A stretch of 64,000 nt of DNA from Cloacibacillus porcorum (lineage in GTDB: Bacteria; Synergistota; Synergistia; Synergistales; Synergistaceae). The notes under the pieces are model-generated. The model was not told the origin of the DNA. It saw only the letters and a program-made list of their open reading frames with translations, and did not search any database. This document shows positions 44,388 to 53,251 of the stretch, piece after piece. The translations under genes and the position numbers were made by a program. Location: assembly GCF_001701045.1 (NCBI RefSeq), contig NZ_CP016757.1:1171501-1235500 (forward strand), given 5' to 3'. Positions within the stretch are counted from its first letter, which is position 1, and every line of letters begins with the position of its first letter.

Positions 44388-44474
44388 GTCAGGGTGGCGG
44401 AACTGGTAGACGCGCTAGATTCAGGATCTAGTGAGCATTAGCTCATAGGGGTTCAATTCCCCTCCTTGACACCA
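44388..44474 (+). tRNA. tRNA-Leu (anticodon CAG)
   Basis: 87 bases with CCA encoded. Acceptor GTCAGGG/CCTTGAC, long variable arm (GAGCATTAGCTC), T-loop GGTTCAATTCC, anticodon loop TTCAGGA. Confidence 0.95.
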
Positions 44475-44488
44475 ACTTTATACAAACC

Positions 44489-44515
44489 GACGACGCTTTT
44501 AGCGTCGTTTTTTTG
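44489..44515 (+). terminator. Terminator after tRNA-Leu(CAG)
   Basis: ACGACGC, TTTTA loop, GCGTCGT then TTTTTT. Confidence 0.88.
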
Positions 44516-44555
44516 TTGTATTTGAACGGGAGCGGGGGCATCTATCGTAAGGTAA

Positions 44556-44969
44556 GGTAAGCGTCAACACTACTGTTTCTCGGAGATCGGCGAGAACGGC
44601 AATGTCGTTGAAACGCCAGCTCCATTGACTCGCGCAAGTAAAGACGGACAGGTTTTTGATCGGTTGGACTTTACGCAATGGTTTGAGTCCCTGAGCGGAG
44701 CAGGTCAGGAAAAGTACCTCGGTGTCGGTTGGTGGAATCTATACAAAGACGGCAAGATAATATTTTTTAGCCTCATAAACCAGAACGGGCGAGGGCTGAC
44801 GATAAAAGAGCTCTATCAGATGTTAGCCAAGGACTTGACTTTACAAAATATAAGATTACAGAATGAAAAGTTTACTCAATATTTGCTCTCGACAGAAAAC
44901 AAAGTCGGCAAGAACAAAGCACGGGTATTCAGCACCGCGCTGGGGTATAATATTATTGGCAAGAGTTGA
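44556..44969 (+). pseudogene. Fragment of an unknown protein, start missing
   Basis: The frame is open from 44556 with protein-like sequence (CFSEIGENGNVVETPAPLTR) before any normal start; the TTG at 44625 has no ribosome site. The rest reads DRLDFTQWFESLSGAGQEKY and GVGWWNLYKDGKIIFF. I do not recognise the family; it looks like the remnant of a gene cut at its 5' end, lying between two tRNA genes, a common landing site of mobile DNA. Confidence 0.5.
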
Positions 44970-45182
44970 AGAAGGCTATACAACGCGGGTTGGATGAAAA
45001 TCCAACGATGAAAAGATACACTAATACGATGGAGTATGGCGATAAGTACAACGCAGCAATCAGTATCACATGGCCGAATCGAATGGCGCGACAAAATAGT
45101 CACTACAGCTTGGATAAAGAGATTCGGAGAGATCCATTTTGATTTCATCCAAGGCCATTTTAGAAAAGGAGGCGAAGAAGCA

Positions 45183-45401
45183 ATGAAAATCAACCTGTAC
45201 GATGAAGTAGAGCTAGACGATGGCCGTACTGTTGTTGTAGTTGCAAATGACGTCCCCGGGTTTCTTTTGTGCGAAGATGAATCAAGGGCGGAAGAAGAGA
45301 CGGAAGCCGGCGAAGATCGAGATTGGGTTGTCAGCGTGCCCATTTCCGCCGTGAAGCGAGTGTTGGGCAGGCAGCTCATTGCTGGGGATTTGTTTGTATG
45401 A
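45183..45401 (+). CDS. Small hypothetical protein
   Basis: 72 residues from ATG 45183, which has AAAAGGAGG 10 bases upstream; the frame opens earlier but without support. Acidic centre (CEDESRAEEETEAGEDRD) between two short beta-rich parts: INLYDEVELDDGRTVVVVAN and DWVVSVPISAVKRVLG. Resembles small DUF-type beta-barrel proteins found near toxin-antitoxin or phage genes, but I cannot assign it. A short frame at 45008-45121 (MKRYTNTMEYGDKY...) may be another remnant. Confidence 0.55.
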   Translation: MKINLYDEVELDDGRTVVVVANDVPGFLLCEDESRAEEETEAGEDRDWVVSVPISAVKRVLGRQLIAGDLFV

Positions 45402-45436
45402 TGTTGTTGCGAGCCCTTGGCACAATCTAAAATGAC

Positions 45437-45463
45437 AGGCCCGGCTTTGGCCGGGCTTTTTGT
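45437..45463 (+). terminator. Terminator after the small hypothetical gene
   Basis: GCCCGGC-TTTG-GCCGGGC followed by TTTTTG. Confidence 0.88.
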
Positions 45464-45516
45464 CTGCCTTTAAGCGGGTAAGCGGCGGCGACGCCGCGGC
45501 GGTTTTCACCAGAGTA

Positions 45517-45544
45517 TTGACGGAAGAAAAAAAGATGGTATAAT
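45517..45544 (+). promoter_or_regulatory. Promoter of the tRNA cluster
   Basis: TTGACG, 16 bases, TATAAT; start near 45551, just before tRNA-Leu(UAA). Confidence 0.85.
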
Positions 45545-45555
45545 ACCTTCTGTTG

Positions 45556-45641
45556 GCCGGGGTGGCGGAAAGGTAGACGCACGGGACTTAAAATCCTGCG
45601 AACGCAAGTTCGTGCGGGTTCAAATCCCGCTCTCGGCACCA
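45556..45641 (+). tRNA. tRNA-Leu (anticodon UAA)
   Basis: 86 bases with CCA. Anticodon stem CGGGA/TCCTG with loop CTTAAAA; long variable arm CGAACGCAAGTTCGT. Confidence 0.95.
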
Positions 45642-45653
45642 CAATTTTAACGT

Positions 45654-45730
45654 CGCGGGGTGGAGCAGTACGGAAGCTCGTCGGGCTCATAACCCGAAGG
45701 TCATAGGTTCAAATCCTATCCCCGCAACCA
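45654..45730 (+). tRNA. Initiator tRNA-fMet (anticodon CAU)
   Basis: 77 bases with CCA. C1 opposite A72 is unpaired and three G-C pairs (GGG/CCC) border the anticodon loop CTCATAA: both are initiator marks. Confidence 0.95.
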
Positions 45731-45737
45731 TTTTTTT

Positions 45738-45814
45738 GGCGCTGTAGCTCAGTTGGCTAGAGCATTCGGTTCATACCCGACAGGTCACTGGTTCAAGTCC
45801 AGTTAGCGCCACCA
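45738..45814 (+). tRNA. tRNA-Met, elongator (anticodon CAU)
   Basis: 77 bases with CCA. Acceptor GGCGCTG/TAGCGCC, anticodon loop TTCATAC. CAU could also be tRNA-Ile2 (lysidine-modified); the arm CGGTTCATACCCG is closer to elongator Met. Confidence 0.9.
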
Positions 45815-45824
45815 GAAATAATCG

Positions 45825-45848
45825 GCCTCTCAGAGATGAGAGGCTTTT
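45825..45848 (+). terminator. Terminator after tRNA-Met
   Basis: GCCTCTC-AGAGAT-GAGAGGC then TTTT. Confidence 0.85.
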
Positions 45849-45862
45849 ATATCAAAAATTTT

Positions 45863-45940
45863 CGGGGCGTAGCGCAGTCTGGTTAGCGCGCTTGGTTCGG
45901 GACCAAGAGGTCGGAAGTTCAAATCTTCTCGCCCCGACCA
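45863..45940 (+). tRNA. tRNA-Pro (anticodon CGG)
   Basis: 78 bases with CCA. Acceptor CGGGGCG/CGCCCCG, anticodon stem CTTGG/CCAAG, loop TTCGGGA. The AT-rich island starts right after this gene. Confidence 0.95.
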
Positions 45941-45950
45941 GTAATTTCAA

Positions 45951-45981
45951 GGGTTCAGACGTTTTCGGCTGAGCCCTTTTT
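45951..45981 (+). terminator. Terminator after tRNA-Pro
   Basis: GGGTTCAG, 11-base loop, CTGAGCCC then TTTTT. Confidence 0.85.
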
Positions 45982-46083
45982 GTGTGCCTGTATCCTCTAT
46001 GTATCCTAGAAGATTATAAAACTAAAAAATCACGGACGATATAATCGATGAGACGGGCTATCGAGAAAAAGGGACTCAATGTA

Positions 46084-48675
46084 TTAAAGATTAAAGAGAA
46101 ACTCCTCCGATAAATTTATTGGTGTACTTGAAGTACAAGGAACTTCGTTCCCTTCTTGATTGCTGCTTTGGTAAACACTTAGTACGAACTTTTCCGAATC
46201 AGTTTTAGGAGGGTGCTCTCTGATGAACCTATCGATATCAATGCCATTTAATAAAAGATTATATGTATCCTTCGAAATATAGTAATTATAATTATTGCCG
46301 ATATTAAAACTTATGGCATCTCCTAGTACTCGATATATGTTTCTGGTAGAAATAATATTTAGCATGTAATCCTTTATAATTTTTGTTGATTTCTCGTAAT
46401 GAGCTAATAGTCCTATAATGTTATGAAAGTGATAATTTTCATTCAAGTATAAATCTATTTTTTTAGAGACAATAGTATCACACATATTTTTATATAACTC
46501 TTGTATTCGCGTAAGATGAGTACCATTATCTCTTTCCATATTTCGTAGAATTTGGTAAATAATCGCTATTTTTGAATATGCCTGGCTTACCTTTAGAATA
46601 AAATCTTCTATCTCTGTTAAATTAAGTTTATTTAATAAATTAGAAATAATTAAAATGGCACGTCTTCTTGCGCTAAAATAAAAAAATCCGCTAGAATCAT
46701 CAACATAATACATGCACTTAAAAAAAGTAATAGCTGTTGATAGTCTTTTTTGGGGAGATATCTTTTCGATAAAAAGATGAAAGTATTCAAAATAAAGCTT
46801 TTGCTTGTCGCTGTTCATATCACTAATGTTAATGTCGGGAAAAATAGCGTCATTGTTTATTTTATAAATATAATTAATTACATTATTTCTTATGTCTATA
46901 AAATCGTTGGTTAAATACGAAAAATAAAGGTCGAAATACCTTGCACTACATATTCGTACATTTTCTGCAACCTCCTCAGTATCACGCTCTGGCTGGACTC
47001 GATCGAATTGACTGTTCGCGGAAAAATCTTTGCTGGTATTAGGAAACATATCACTCAGAAGATTTATATATAACTTGTTTTCTGATTTGTTATTCAAATC
47101 AGCAAAAAAAGTTGAAGCGTCTTCTTGAAATTCCTCTGATGCTAATTGAGCGCTATATATTTCTTGATCATCAATACCATCATGAGAAACAAAGAATATT
47201 TTATGCTCGTAAATTTTTTGGTACAATTCTCTATTGCAATATTTTATATACTCTAGCCCTAGTAGATCTGGTTTATACAGATGTGTTTCATTAACCATAG
47301 GTGTATATAGTATGGAGTTGATAAGTCTTTTGAAATTTCGCATATTGTTGATATTGCTACTGATACAGTTTATCAGCAAATCGTAGTTTTCCATTTTTTC
47401 AGGTTTGTTTTCATAGGCAGACAATATATTTCTTAGACAAGTAGAATAAATACCCTTTAGATTATTGGTATTAGGTGTATCAAGTTTAACTATCATATTA
47501 ATGATTTTTTCAATATATCTTTTGTCGATTTTTAATTCACACTCAAATATCTTTGATATTTGTTCTGGGTCATATGATAATACGTAAATAGTCCTTTTGA
47601 AGTCAAGAATAAGACTCAATGCTTTAAATAAAAAAACAATATTTTCTGGTTCAGATCGATCTAGATCATCTATAAAAAAAACAATTACTTTATTATTGTT
47701 TTCTAAGTACCTGTTGATTTCTGCTTTTATATCATTAATTCTATTGCTGAGCCCATGTTGTGAGCAAAATAGTGTTTTTATAATGCTACTTGTCCTATTA
47801 GAGGACAAAAATTCGCTAATATTTGCTATAGACTTTCTGCTTTGCAAAAAACTATAATTTATACCAGAAGCTTCTAGAATAGAGTCGAACATCCCTAATA
47901 AAAATGCTTCTTGATTTTCATAAAGCCATGGAGAAAATTTATCAACGATAACATATTCATAATGTTCGCTATTATTTTCTTTTATCCCGTCTTTAACAAT
48001 ATTTATGATTGTTGTCTTTCCACTTCCCCATTCCCCTTCTAAACCAATTACATATGAAAGGTCTGGCTTACTATATGTAATTGCGTTAAATAGGCTGTCT
48101 ATGATATGTCCACGGTTTAGTAAATCATAATGCACATCTCTCTCTTCCACTAAAATAGGAACGTTCGTATTATCTGCCTTTATAAAATTATTCCTGTATA
48201 TATCACATATATCATAGAAAGTTGATTTATATTCTTCTGACTGCATTCTAGTAAAATAAAATGCTATGATTCTTGCGAGTATCACTAATGCTAATAAAAT
48301 AATGAGAACAATTACAATATATATTTTACACCCTTGATATCCTATAAATTTTAGTAATATGGAATATTCGACTAAAACTAAGCATAAAACAAAGAGATAA
48401 TAGTCTATCAGAACAATAGATGTGACAGACAGTGCCTTTATAACTTGATGTTTAACAAGTAGAATTACTATGATGGAAAAGGTAATAATAAGTAATATTA
48501 TCTGTATATTTAAGGAAAAAATTGCAATATAATGAAAATATAACCTTGAGAGTAGGTTTAATTCATCGGCTATAATTAATAATGCAAAGAATGTTAAAGA
48601 TGTCATTATGCATGAAAGCTTCTTATTTTTAAATGTTAATGAAAAATAATTTTTAATTGAGCTGATGGAATACAT
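46084..48675 (-). CDS. KAP-family P-loop NTPase with N-terminal membrane segments
   Basis: 863 residues, clearly AT-richer than the host genes, so acquired. Residues 18-145 hold about four transmembrane helices. The KAP NTPase domain (about 190-530) has Walker A GEWGSGKTT and Walker B VIVFFIDDLDRSEP, then LSYDPEQISKIFE and LDTPN, all typical for KAP proteins. The C-terminal 330 residues are helical and unrecognised. KAP NTPases are membrane-linked; the known member PifA of the F plasmid blocks phage T7, and others lie in defence islands, so an antiphage or membrane-surveillance role is possible but unproven. It stands alone next to the tRNA-Pro end of the island, facing it. Confidence 0.85.
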   Translation of the reverse strand: MYSISSIKNYFSLTFKNKKLSCIMTSLTFFALLIIADELNLLSRLYFHYIAIFSLNIQIILLIITFSIIVILLVKHQVIKALSVTSIVLIDYYLFVLCLVLVEYSILLKFIGYQGCKIYIVIVLIILLALVILARIIAFYFTRMQSEEYKSTFYDICDIYRNNFIKADNTNVPILVEERDVHYDLLNRGHIIDSLFNAITYSKPDLSYVIGLEGEWGSGKTTIINIVKDGIKENNSEHYEYVIVDKFSPWLYENQEAFLLGMFDSILEASGINYSFLQSRKSIANISEFLSSNRTSSIIKTLFCSQHGLSNRINDIKAEINRYLENNNKVIVFFIDDLDRSEPENIVFLFKALSLILDFKRTIYVLSYDPEQISKIFECELKIDKRYIEKIINMIVKLDTPNTNNLKGIYSTCLRNILSAYENKPEKMENYDLLINCISSNINNMRNFKRLINSILYTPMVNETHLYKPDLLGLEYIKYCNRELYQKIYEHKIFFVSHDGIDDQEIYSAQLASEEFQEDASTFFADLNNKSENKLYINLLSDMFPNTSKDFSANSQFDRVQPERDTEEVAENVRICSARYFDLYFSYLTNDFIDIRNNVINYIYKINNDAIFPDINISDMNSDKQKLYFEYFHLFIEKISPQKRLSTAITFFKCMYYVDDSSGFFYFSARRRAILIISNLLNKLNLTEIEDFILKVSQAYSKIAIIYQILRNMERDNGTHLTRIQELYKNMCDTIVSKKIDLYLNENYHFHNIIGLLAHYEKSTKIIKDYMLNIISTRNIYRVLGDAISFNIGNNYNYYISKDTYNLLLNGIDIDRFIREHPPKTDSEKFVLSVYQSSNQEGNEVPCTSSTPINLSEEFLFNL

Positions 48676-49046
48676 AATTATATCGCCTTTCTAAATAGAA
48701 ATATAGTTTGCCTAAGTAAACGGCAGGCGTGGAACCTTTTATAAAACCGATTTTATCAGATCATTTTACCATTTTGTCATGAAAGATGATTTGTTGGAGG
48801 ACGATAAATGCGGAGTCGGTTTCGGTTTTTCTTGTGAGGTGTATAAGATACGGAGATAGATCTGGGCGTGCAGTAAACGGAAATTGCTTGATTCCCATAG
48901 TTCTTGTCGCTCCTTTTTGAGTATACAGGTTTCTGGCTACGTGTTTCCGTTATTTTACTAGGTCCGGTTATTTTTATATTTTGGGGGTGCTTTTATCATC
49001 TGATTGTTATTTATCAGACGTGGCACTATGGCTACAATACCAATGT
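48676..49046. other. Gap in the island with no clear gene
   Basis: AT-rich. A plus-strand frame 48904-49095 would give a 63-residue protein with two hydrophobic stretches (FWLRVSVILLGPVIFIFWG), but it has a TTG start and no ribosome site, so I do not call it. The promoter of the KAP gene should lie near 48680-48780. Confidence 0.3.
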
Positions 49047-49519
49047 CTATATCGCCTTTATTCTTTCGCTGGGCTCGCTATTCACAGCTCGCTGACAGGC
49101 AGCTAGAATGTTTAAGAGCATTCTGCGGTCGTAGTCTAGGATAGGTTTCTTTATATTGTCCAGATAAACTCTTATCTGTGCCTGGAGGACGATGATCTCT
49201 GGAAATGACATGTGCTCGATATTGGTGATCTGGAGCTTAGTAGGCTGATCTTGACTGCCTTTTGTTAAAGACAACATATCAGTCGATATCGCTTTTGTAT
49301 TTATGGGCAGATCTCCGCCTTCAGGAGTAAACCAATAGGAAATATCGACTCCCTTTTTTTCAACAAGCAACAGCAACAAAGAAATAGTAGGCTCCCTTTT
49401 GCCGTTTTCCAAGTAGCTCAAGTGATTTTGCGAAATGCCTATAATACTTGCAAAGTCTTTTTGAGATACCTTTTCACGTATTTTTTAAAGTAATCTCCGA
49501 ATTTCAAAATCCTCATCAT
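49047..49519 (-). pseudogene. cI-like XRE repressor, frameshifted near its start
   Basis: The natural start is ATG 49519 (MMRILKFGDYFKK), but a run of six A (49486-49481 on the coding strand) puts the next part in another frame. With seven A the product joins IREKVSQKDFASIIGISQNH, then LSYLENGKREPTISLLLLL: a full helix-turn-helix of the XRE type. The rest (about 110 residues) is a short C-terminal regulatory part. As written, the HTH half has no normal start codon, so the repressor is probably not made. It faces a cro-like gene with an operator between, as in phage or ICE switch regions. Confidence 0.7.
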
Positions 49520-49554
49520 ACTTAAGAGTATATATTTCTTTACCAAAATTCCTA

Positions 49555-49569
49555 ATCACTATTTGTGAT
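49555..49569. promoter_or_regulatory. Operator-like dyad between the divergent XRE genes
   Basis: ATCAC-TATTT-GTGAT between the two regulator starts; a likely binding site for one or both. Confidence 0.5.
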
Positions 49570-49595
49570 ATATATTTCGTATTGGGGGTGATCAA

Positions 49596-49826
49596 ATGGC
49601 TTTTAATTTTGTTCGACTTAAAAACTGGCAGAGGGAAAACAGATATACACAAGTTATCGCATCTCAGGTATTGGGGATGTCACAGAGCTATTATGCAACA
49701 TTGATCGCAGGAGGAAAGTCACCTAGTTTTAAAACATTAGAAAAGATATGTTCTAAAACAGGCTATAACCTTAACGATTTCTATATCTCAGACGAAGAAG
49801 CCTTGAGGCTTAAGGCAAAGATGTAG
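49596..49826 (+). CDS. Small XRE-family (Cro-like) DNA-binding protein
   Basis: 76 residues, GGGGGTG 6 bases before the ATG. The helix-turn-helix is seen at 12-62: NWQRENRYTQVIASQVLGMS, QSYYATLIAGGKSPS, LEKICSKTGYNLNDFY. Size and divergent position facing the cI-like gene suggest the Cro role of a mobile-element switch. Confidence 0.8.
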   Translation: MAFNFVRLKNWQRENRYTQVIASQVLGMSQSYYATLIAGGKSPSFKTLEKICSKTGYNLNDFYISDEEALRLKAKM

Positions 49827-49888
49827 AGCGAGAGGCCTATCCGAAAAGGGAGATCCGATAGTGTTTTGTCCGGAGAGAAGGGGCGTTG

Positions 49889-50095
49889 ATGGGAATTGAA
49901 GAGATATGCGCTGAAGCTGTTGCACGGGAGGTTAAGACGGCGATGCCTGAGATCCTTTGTGCTATCGAAAACGCGATAAGGGAGGAGGCTCGCGCCCACC
50001 TCCTGGAGAAGCAGAAGGATGACGAGCCGCCGGAGGTTTATTACTCTACGTCTAGCATAAGTAAAGTAGCAAGACGTTGGTATTACTGTAATTAA
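49889..50095 (+). CDS. Short island protein, possibly cut at its C-terminus
   Basis: 68 residues from ATG 49889; GGAGAGAAGGGG lies upstream. Helical and acidic (EEICAEAVAREVKTAMPEIL, ENAIREEARAHLLEK) and ends in PPEVYYSTSSISKVARRWYY, which looks like the start of a MerR/excisionase-type HTH stopped early by the IS66 remnant. I cannot assign a function. Confidence 0.45.
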   Translation: MGIEEICAEAVAREVKTAMPEILCAIENAIREEARAHLLEKQKDDEPPEVYYSTSSISKVARRWYYCN

Positions 50096-50121
50096 GGCGT
50101 ATTTTCCTGTATCATAATCTT

Positions 50122-51362
50122 ATGAAAGAGCTTATACGGGAACTGGAAGGGTTGAAGAATAAATATGCGGAGCTGGAGAAGAAGGTCGCTTATTATGAAG
50201 AGTGCCTTAGGCTGAGTCGTCACAGGCAGTATGCGAGTTCAAGCGAGAAGAGCGATGCTGATTCCCGTCAGCTTCTTCTTTTTGACTAGACGGAAAATGA
50301 GTCTGGCGTCAAAAAGCCAGAACCCACAATTTGTGAGATAACATATACAAGAAGAAGCTATAGAGACAGATCAAAGCCGGATGATGATTTTGAGGGTCTT
50401 CCCTCAGAGAAAGTGGAATGCACTCTTTTGGAAGATGAGCAGCATGTCCGGAATGCGGCAGCAAAATGCATCTTATAGGATACGATGAAAGACGCGAGAT
50501 AGAGATCACCCCAGCCAGCGTAAAGATCGTGGTCCATGCTCAGGGAATATACGGCTGCCGCTGATGAGAGAGAAACACGCACATTCCGATAAAAAAAGCT
50601 GAAATTCCTGCTTCCGTGATAAAGAGAAGCATCTCCTCCGCGTCGTCTATAGCGCACATCATGACACAGAAATACATGCAGGGAGTACTATTCGCCAGGA
50701 GCTCTCGTTCATGAATAAGGGAATAAAGCTGAGCAGACAGACGATGGCAAACTGGATTCTTCGTGCTGGAAAAGAGTGGCTGTACCCCTATATAATCAAA
50801 TGCGCCGTAAACTTCTGGAAGAAGAGATACTCCATGCGGACAAAACTAAGATACAGGCGCTGCGGGAACTTTAAAAGGCCTCATGTACCAAATCCTACAT
50901 GTGGCTGTACCGTACCGGAAAATACTCCGCTTATCCCGTGTCTTATTTCAATACCGGAGATCTGTTCAAGCTCACACCCCATAAAATGCCTCAATGGTTT
51001 CAGAAGCTATTTACACACAGACGGCTATGCAGGATATGGCAAACTCGGTGCAGATATTCGCCGCTGTGGCTGCTGGGCTCATGTGAGAAGAAAATTTCAC
51101 GAAGGGATACAGGCGGTCCCACAAGAAGAACAACCGACATGCGCATCACATAAAGGACTTGAATACTGCGACAGACTCTTCGCTCTTGAACGTGACTATG
51201 CAAAACTGACGCCGGAAGAGCGCCGTGTCAAAAGGCTTGAACAAAACAAGGCAATAACGGAAGCTTTCTTAGCGTGGGCCTCGAACACCCCTGCCCTTCC
51301 AAAATCTGTCCTCGGAAGGGCTTTGTACTATGCCATTGAACAGAGGCCGTTACTTGAGACCT
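50122..51362 (+). pseudogene. Decayed IS66-family transposase (tnpC)
   Basis: Pieces in several frames line up with IS66 TnpC: RQYASSSEKSD and QLLLFD with an early stop at 50287, LPSEKVECTLL, IGYDERREIEITPASVKIVV, LSRQTMANWILRAGKEWLYP, MWLYRTGKYSAYP, YLHTDGYAGYGKL, RRCGCWAHVRRKF, and VLGRALYYAIEQRPLLET, after which homology ends. Multiple stops and frameshifts make it inactive. The 3' end is missing; an IS256 element lies about 100 bases beyond. Confidence 0.88.
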
Positions 51363-51465
51363 CAAACTTGGCGCGTTATGTAATCTTTTTTGTTGTGCTG
51401 AACTACGATAAAATATGGAATTTTCAGAGGATTGGGGATTGTAAAGTTTTCTGTCTTCAATTTTA

Positions 51466-52940
51466 GAGATTATCCCCGATTCTGTGTAACCCACGAAGAA
51501 GTCGTAGAATATATCTAAGACAAACGGAGGGTTACATATGACGAGAAGAAACCGCACACCTGAAGAGAACGAAAGAAGGAAAAGGATACGTGAACTGCTT
51601 CAGATTGCCGACATCGGGAGTATGCAGGATATTCAGGAGCTTTTCAAAGAGACAATAGCCGAGTTCATGGAAAACGGCCTTGAAGCAGAACTCGACGAAG
51701 AGCTCGGCTATTCCAAGTACGACTACAAAAACAAGAATACCGACAACAGCAGGAACGGGCACAGCTCCAAGACTCTGCGCACAAGCTGCGGCAGCGTTGA
51801 AGTCTCTGCACCCAGGGATAGGAAGGGCGAGTTTGAGCCACAGATACTCAAGAAGAACCAGACCAGCATAAGCCAGGATATCGAAGAGAAGATAATCTCC
51901 ATGTACGCAAAAGGCATGAGCACGGATGACATATCAGACCACGTTCAGGACATATACGGCATAGCCGTATCTGACACGACGGTAAGCCGTATAACGGACA
52001 AGATACTTCCCCTGGCCAAGGAATGGCAGCAGCGACCACTTGAAACCATATACGCAGTAGTATTCCTTGACGCCATTCATTACCACGTCAGGAGTGAAGG
52101 CCAGATAGTCAAGAAGGCAGTCTACATCGCTCTGGCCATAGACCTTGACGGGCATAATGACGTGCTCGGTATGTGGGTAGGGGAGAACGAGAGCGCCAAA
52201 TACTGGGCTTCCGTATTGAACAGCCTTAGAAACCGCGGAGTCGAAGACATACTTATCGCCTGCACAGACAACCTAAGAGGCTTCGACTCTGCTATAAACG
52301 CTGTATTCCCCAAGACGGAGATACAGAGCTGTGTCATACACCAGCTTCGCAATTCTGGGCGGTACGTTTCATATAAAGATATAAAAGAGCTCATGAAAGA
52401 CTTGAAGGCCGTATATACCGCTCCAGACGAAGCATCCGCGCTGGAAGCTCTCGACGCCTTCGGTGAGAAATGGGACAAGAAATACGCCTATATAACCAAG
52501 TCCTGGAGGGAGAACTGGGCGAACCTCAGCACATACTTCAAGTACCCGTATGAGATAAGAAAGCTGATATACACGACAAATGCGATAGAGGGGTTCAACA
52601 GGCAGCTGCGAAAAGTTACCAAGTCCAAGTCCGTATTCCCGACAGATGACAGTCTGTTAAAAATGCTCTACCTGGCAATGATGGACATAACTAAGAAATG
52701 GACGGGGCGCCGCATAGACTGGGGACAGATACTCGCCCAGCTCTACGTATACTTCGAGGGCAGAATCCCGGAATAACCCCCTGGCAATAACTAAAAACAA
52801 GCCGGACGCCATTGACATCCGGCTATGGTGAAGCTATGTTTTACGTACAGAGCAGAGCCAAATCGCACGATTGAAACGCGCAGGGGCATTAGTCTCGAAC
52901 TACAGACTTAGGATGTTTACACAGAATTAGGGACTGCCCA
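51466..52940 (+). mobile_element. IS256-family insertion sequence with 8-bp target duplication
   Basis: 1475 bases. The ends form 24-bp imperfect inverted repeats sharing TCCC and ATTCTGTGTAA: GAGATTATCCCCGATTCTGT at left, the complement of the right end being TGGGCAGTCCCTAATTCTGT. CAATTTTA is directly repeated at 51458-51465 and 52941-52948: a fresh target-site duplication. One intact transposase. Confidence 0.92.
51538..52776 (+). CDS. IS256-family (mutator-type) transposase
   Basis: 412 residues, GGAGGG 6 bases before the ATG. Typical: ELDEELGYSKYDY, GHSSKTLRTSCGSVEVSAPRD, MYAKGMSTDDI; catalytic VFLDAIHYHVR, CTDNLRGFDSAI and TTNAIEGFNRQLRK. Full length with no breaks, so probably functional. 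Confidence 0.95.
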   Translation: MTRRNRTPEENERRKRIRELLQIADIGSMQDIQELFKETIAEFMENGLEAELDEELGYSKYDYKNKNTDNSRNGHSSKTLRTSCGSVEVSAPRDRKGEFEPQILKKNQTSISQDIEEKIISMYAKGMSTDDISDHVQDIYGIAVSDTTVSRITDKILPLAKEWQQRPLETIYAVVFLDAIHYHVRSEGQIVKKAVYIALAIDLDGHNDVLGMWVGENESAKYWASVLNSLRNRGVEDILIACTDNLRGFDSAINAVFPKTEIQSCVIHQLRNSGRYVSYKDIKELMKDLKAVYTAPDEASALEALDAFGEKWDKKYAYITKSWRENWANLSTYFKYPYEIRKLIYTTNAIEGFNRQLRKVTKSKSVFPTDDSLLKMLYLAMMDITKKWTGRRIDWGQILAQLYVYFEGRIPE

Positions 52941-52948
52941 CAATTTTA

Positions 52949-53251
52949 ATATCTTTCGTCTGCTCTGTATCTTTTGAATCTTCCAGTTAGCCATAGAATG
53001 TCACTTCATTCTCATCGCTGATACTATCCTTCTCGAAAAGAAGCTAATAAATAGTACCGGAGGCGTGCAGTGTAAAGCGACTCTAAAATCTTCATCAGTG
53101 AAATAGAATCTTTCATGAGCTAGTACTTCCCCCTTAACGGTACTTTTTGCTAGAATAAAATTAAGCAATGTGTACTTTATCGGTATATTCGAAAAGATAC
53201 ATCCTTGCACCTTGCGTATTGTTGCCAATAGTTATTCAGCATATCAGCCAG
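52949..53251. other. Gap between IS256 and the YrbL-like gene
   Basis: A minus-strand frame 53001-53228 (75 residues, TTG start, no ribosome site) is present but has no recognisable features. I see nothing else. Confidence 0.3.

Noticed and set aside
45863-45940. attL/attR pair from the tRNA-Pro 3' end
   Set aside because: I looked for a second copy of the tRNA 3' sequence (CTTCTCGCCCCGACCA) up to 55.1 kb and did not see it, so island borders remain unproven.
48904-49095. 63-residue membrane-like frame
   Set aside because: TTG start, no ribosome site; too weak to call.
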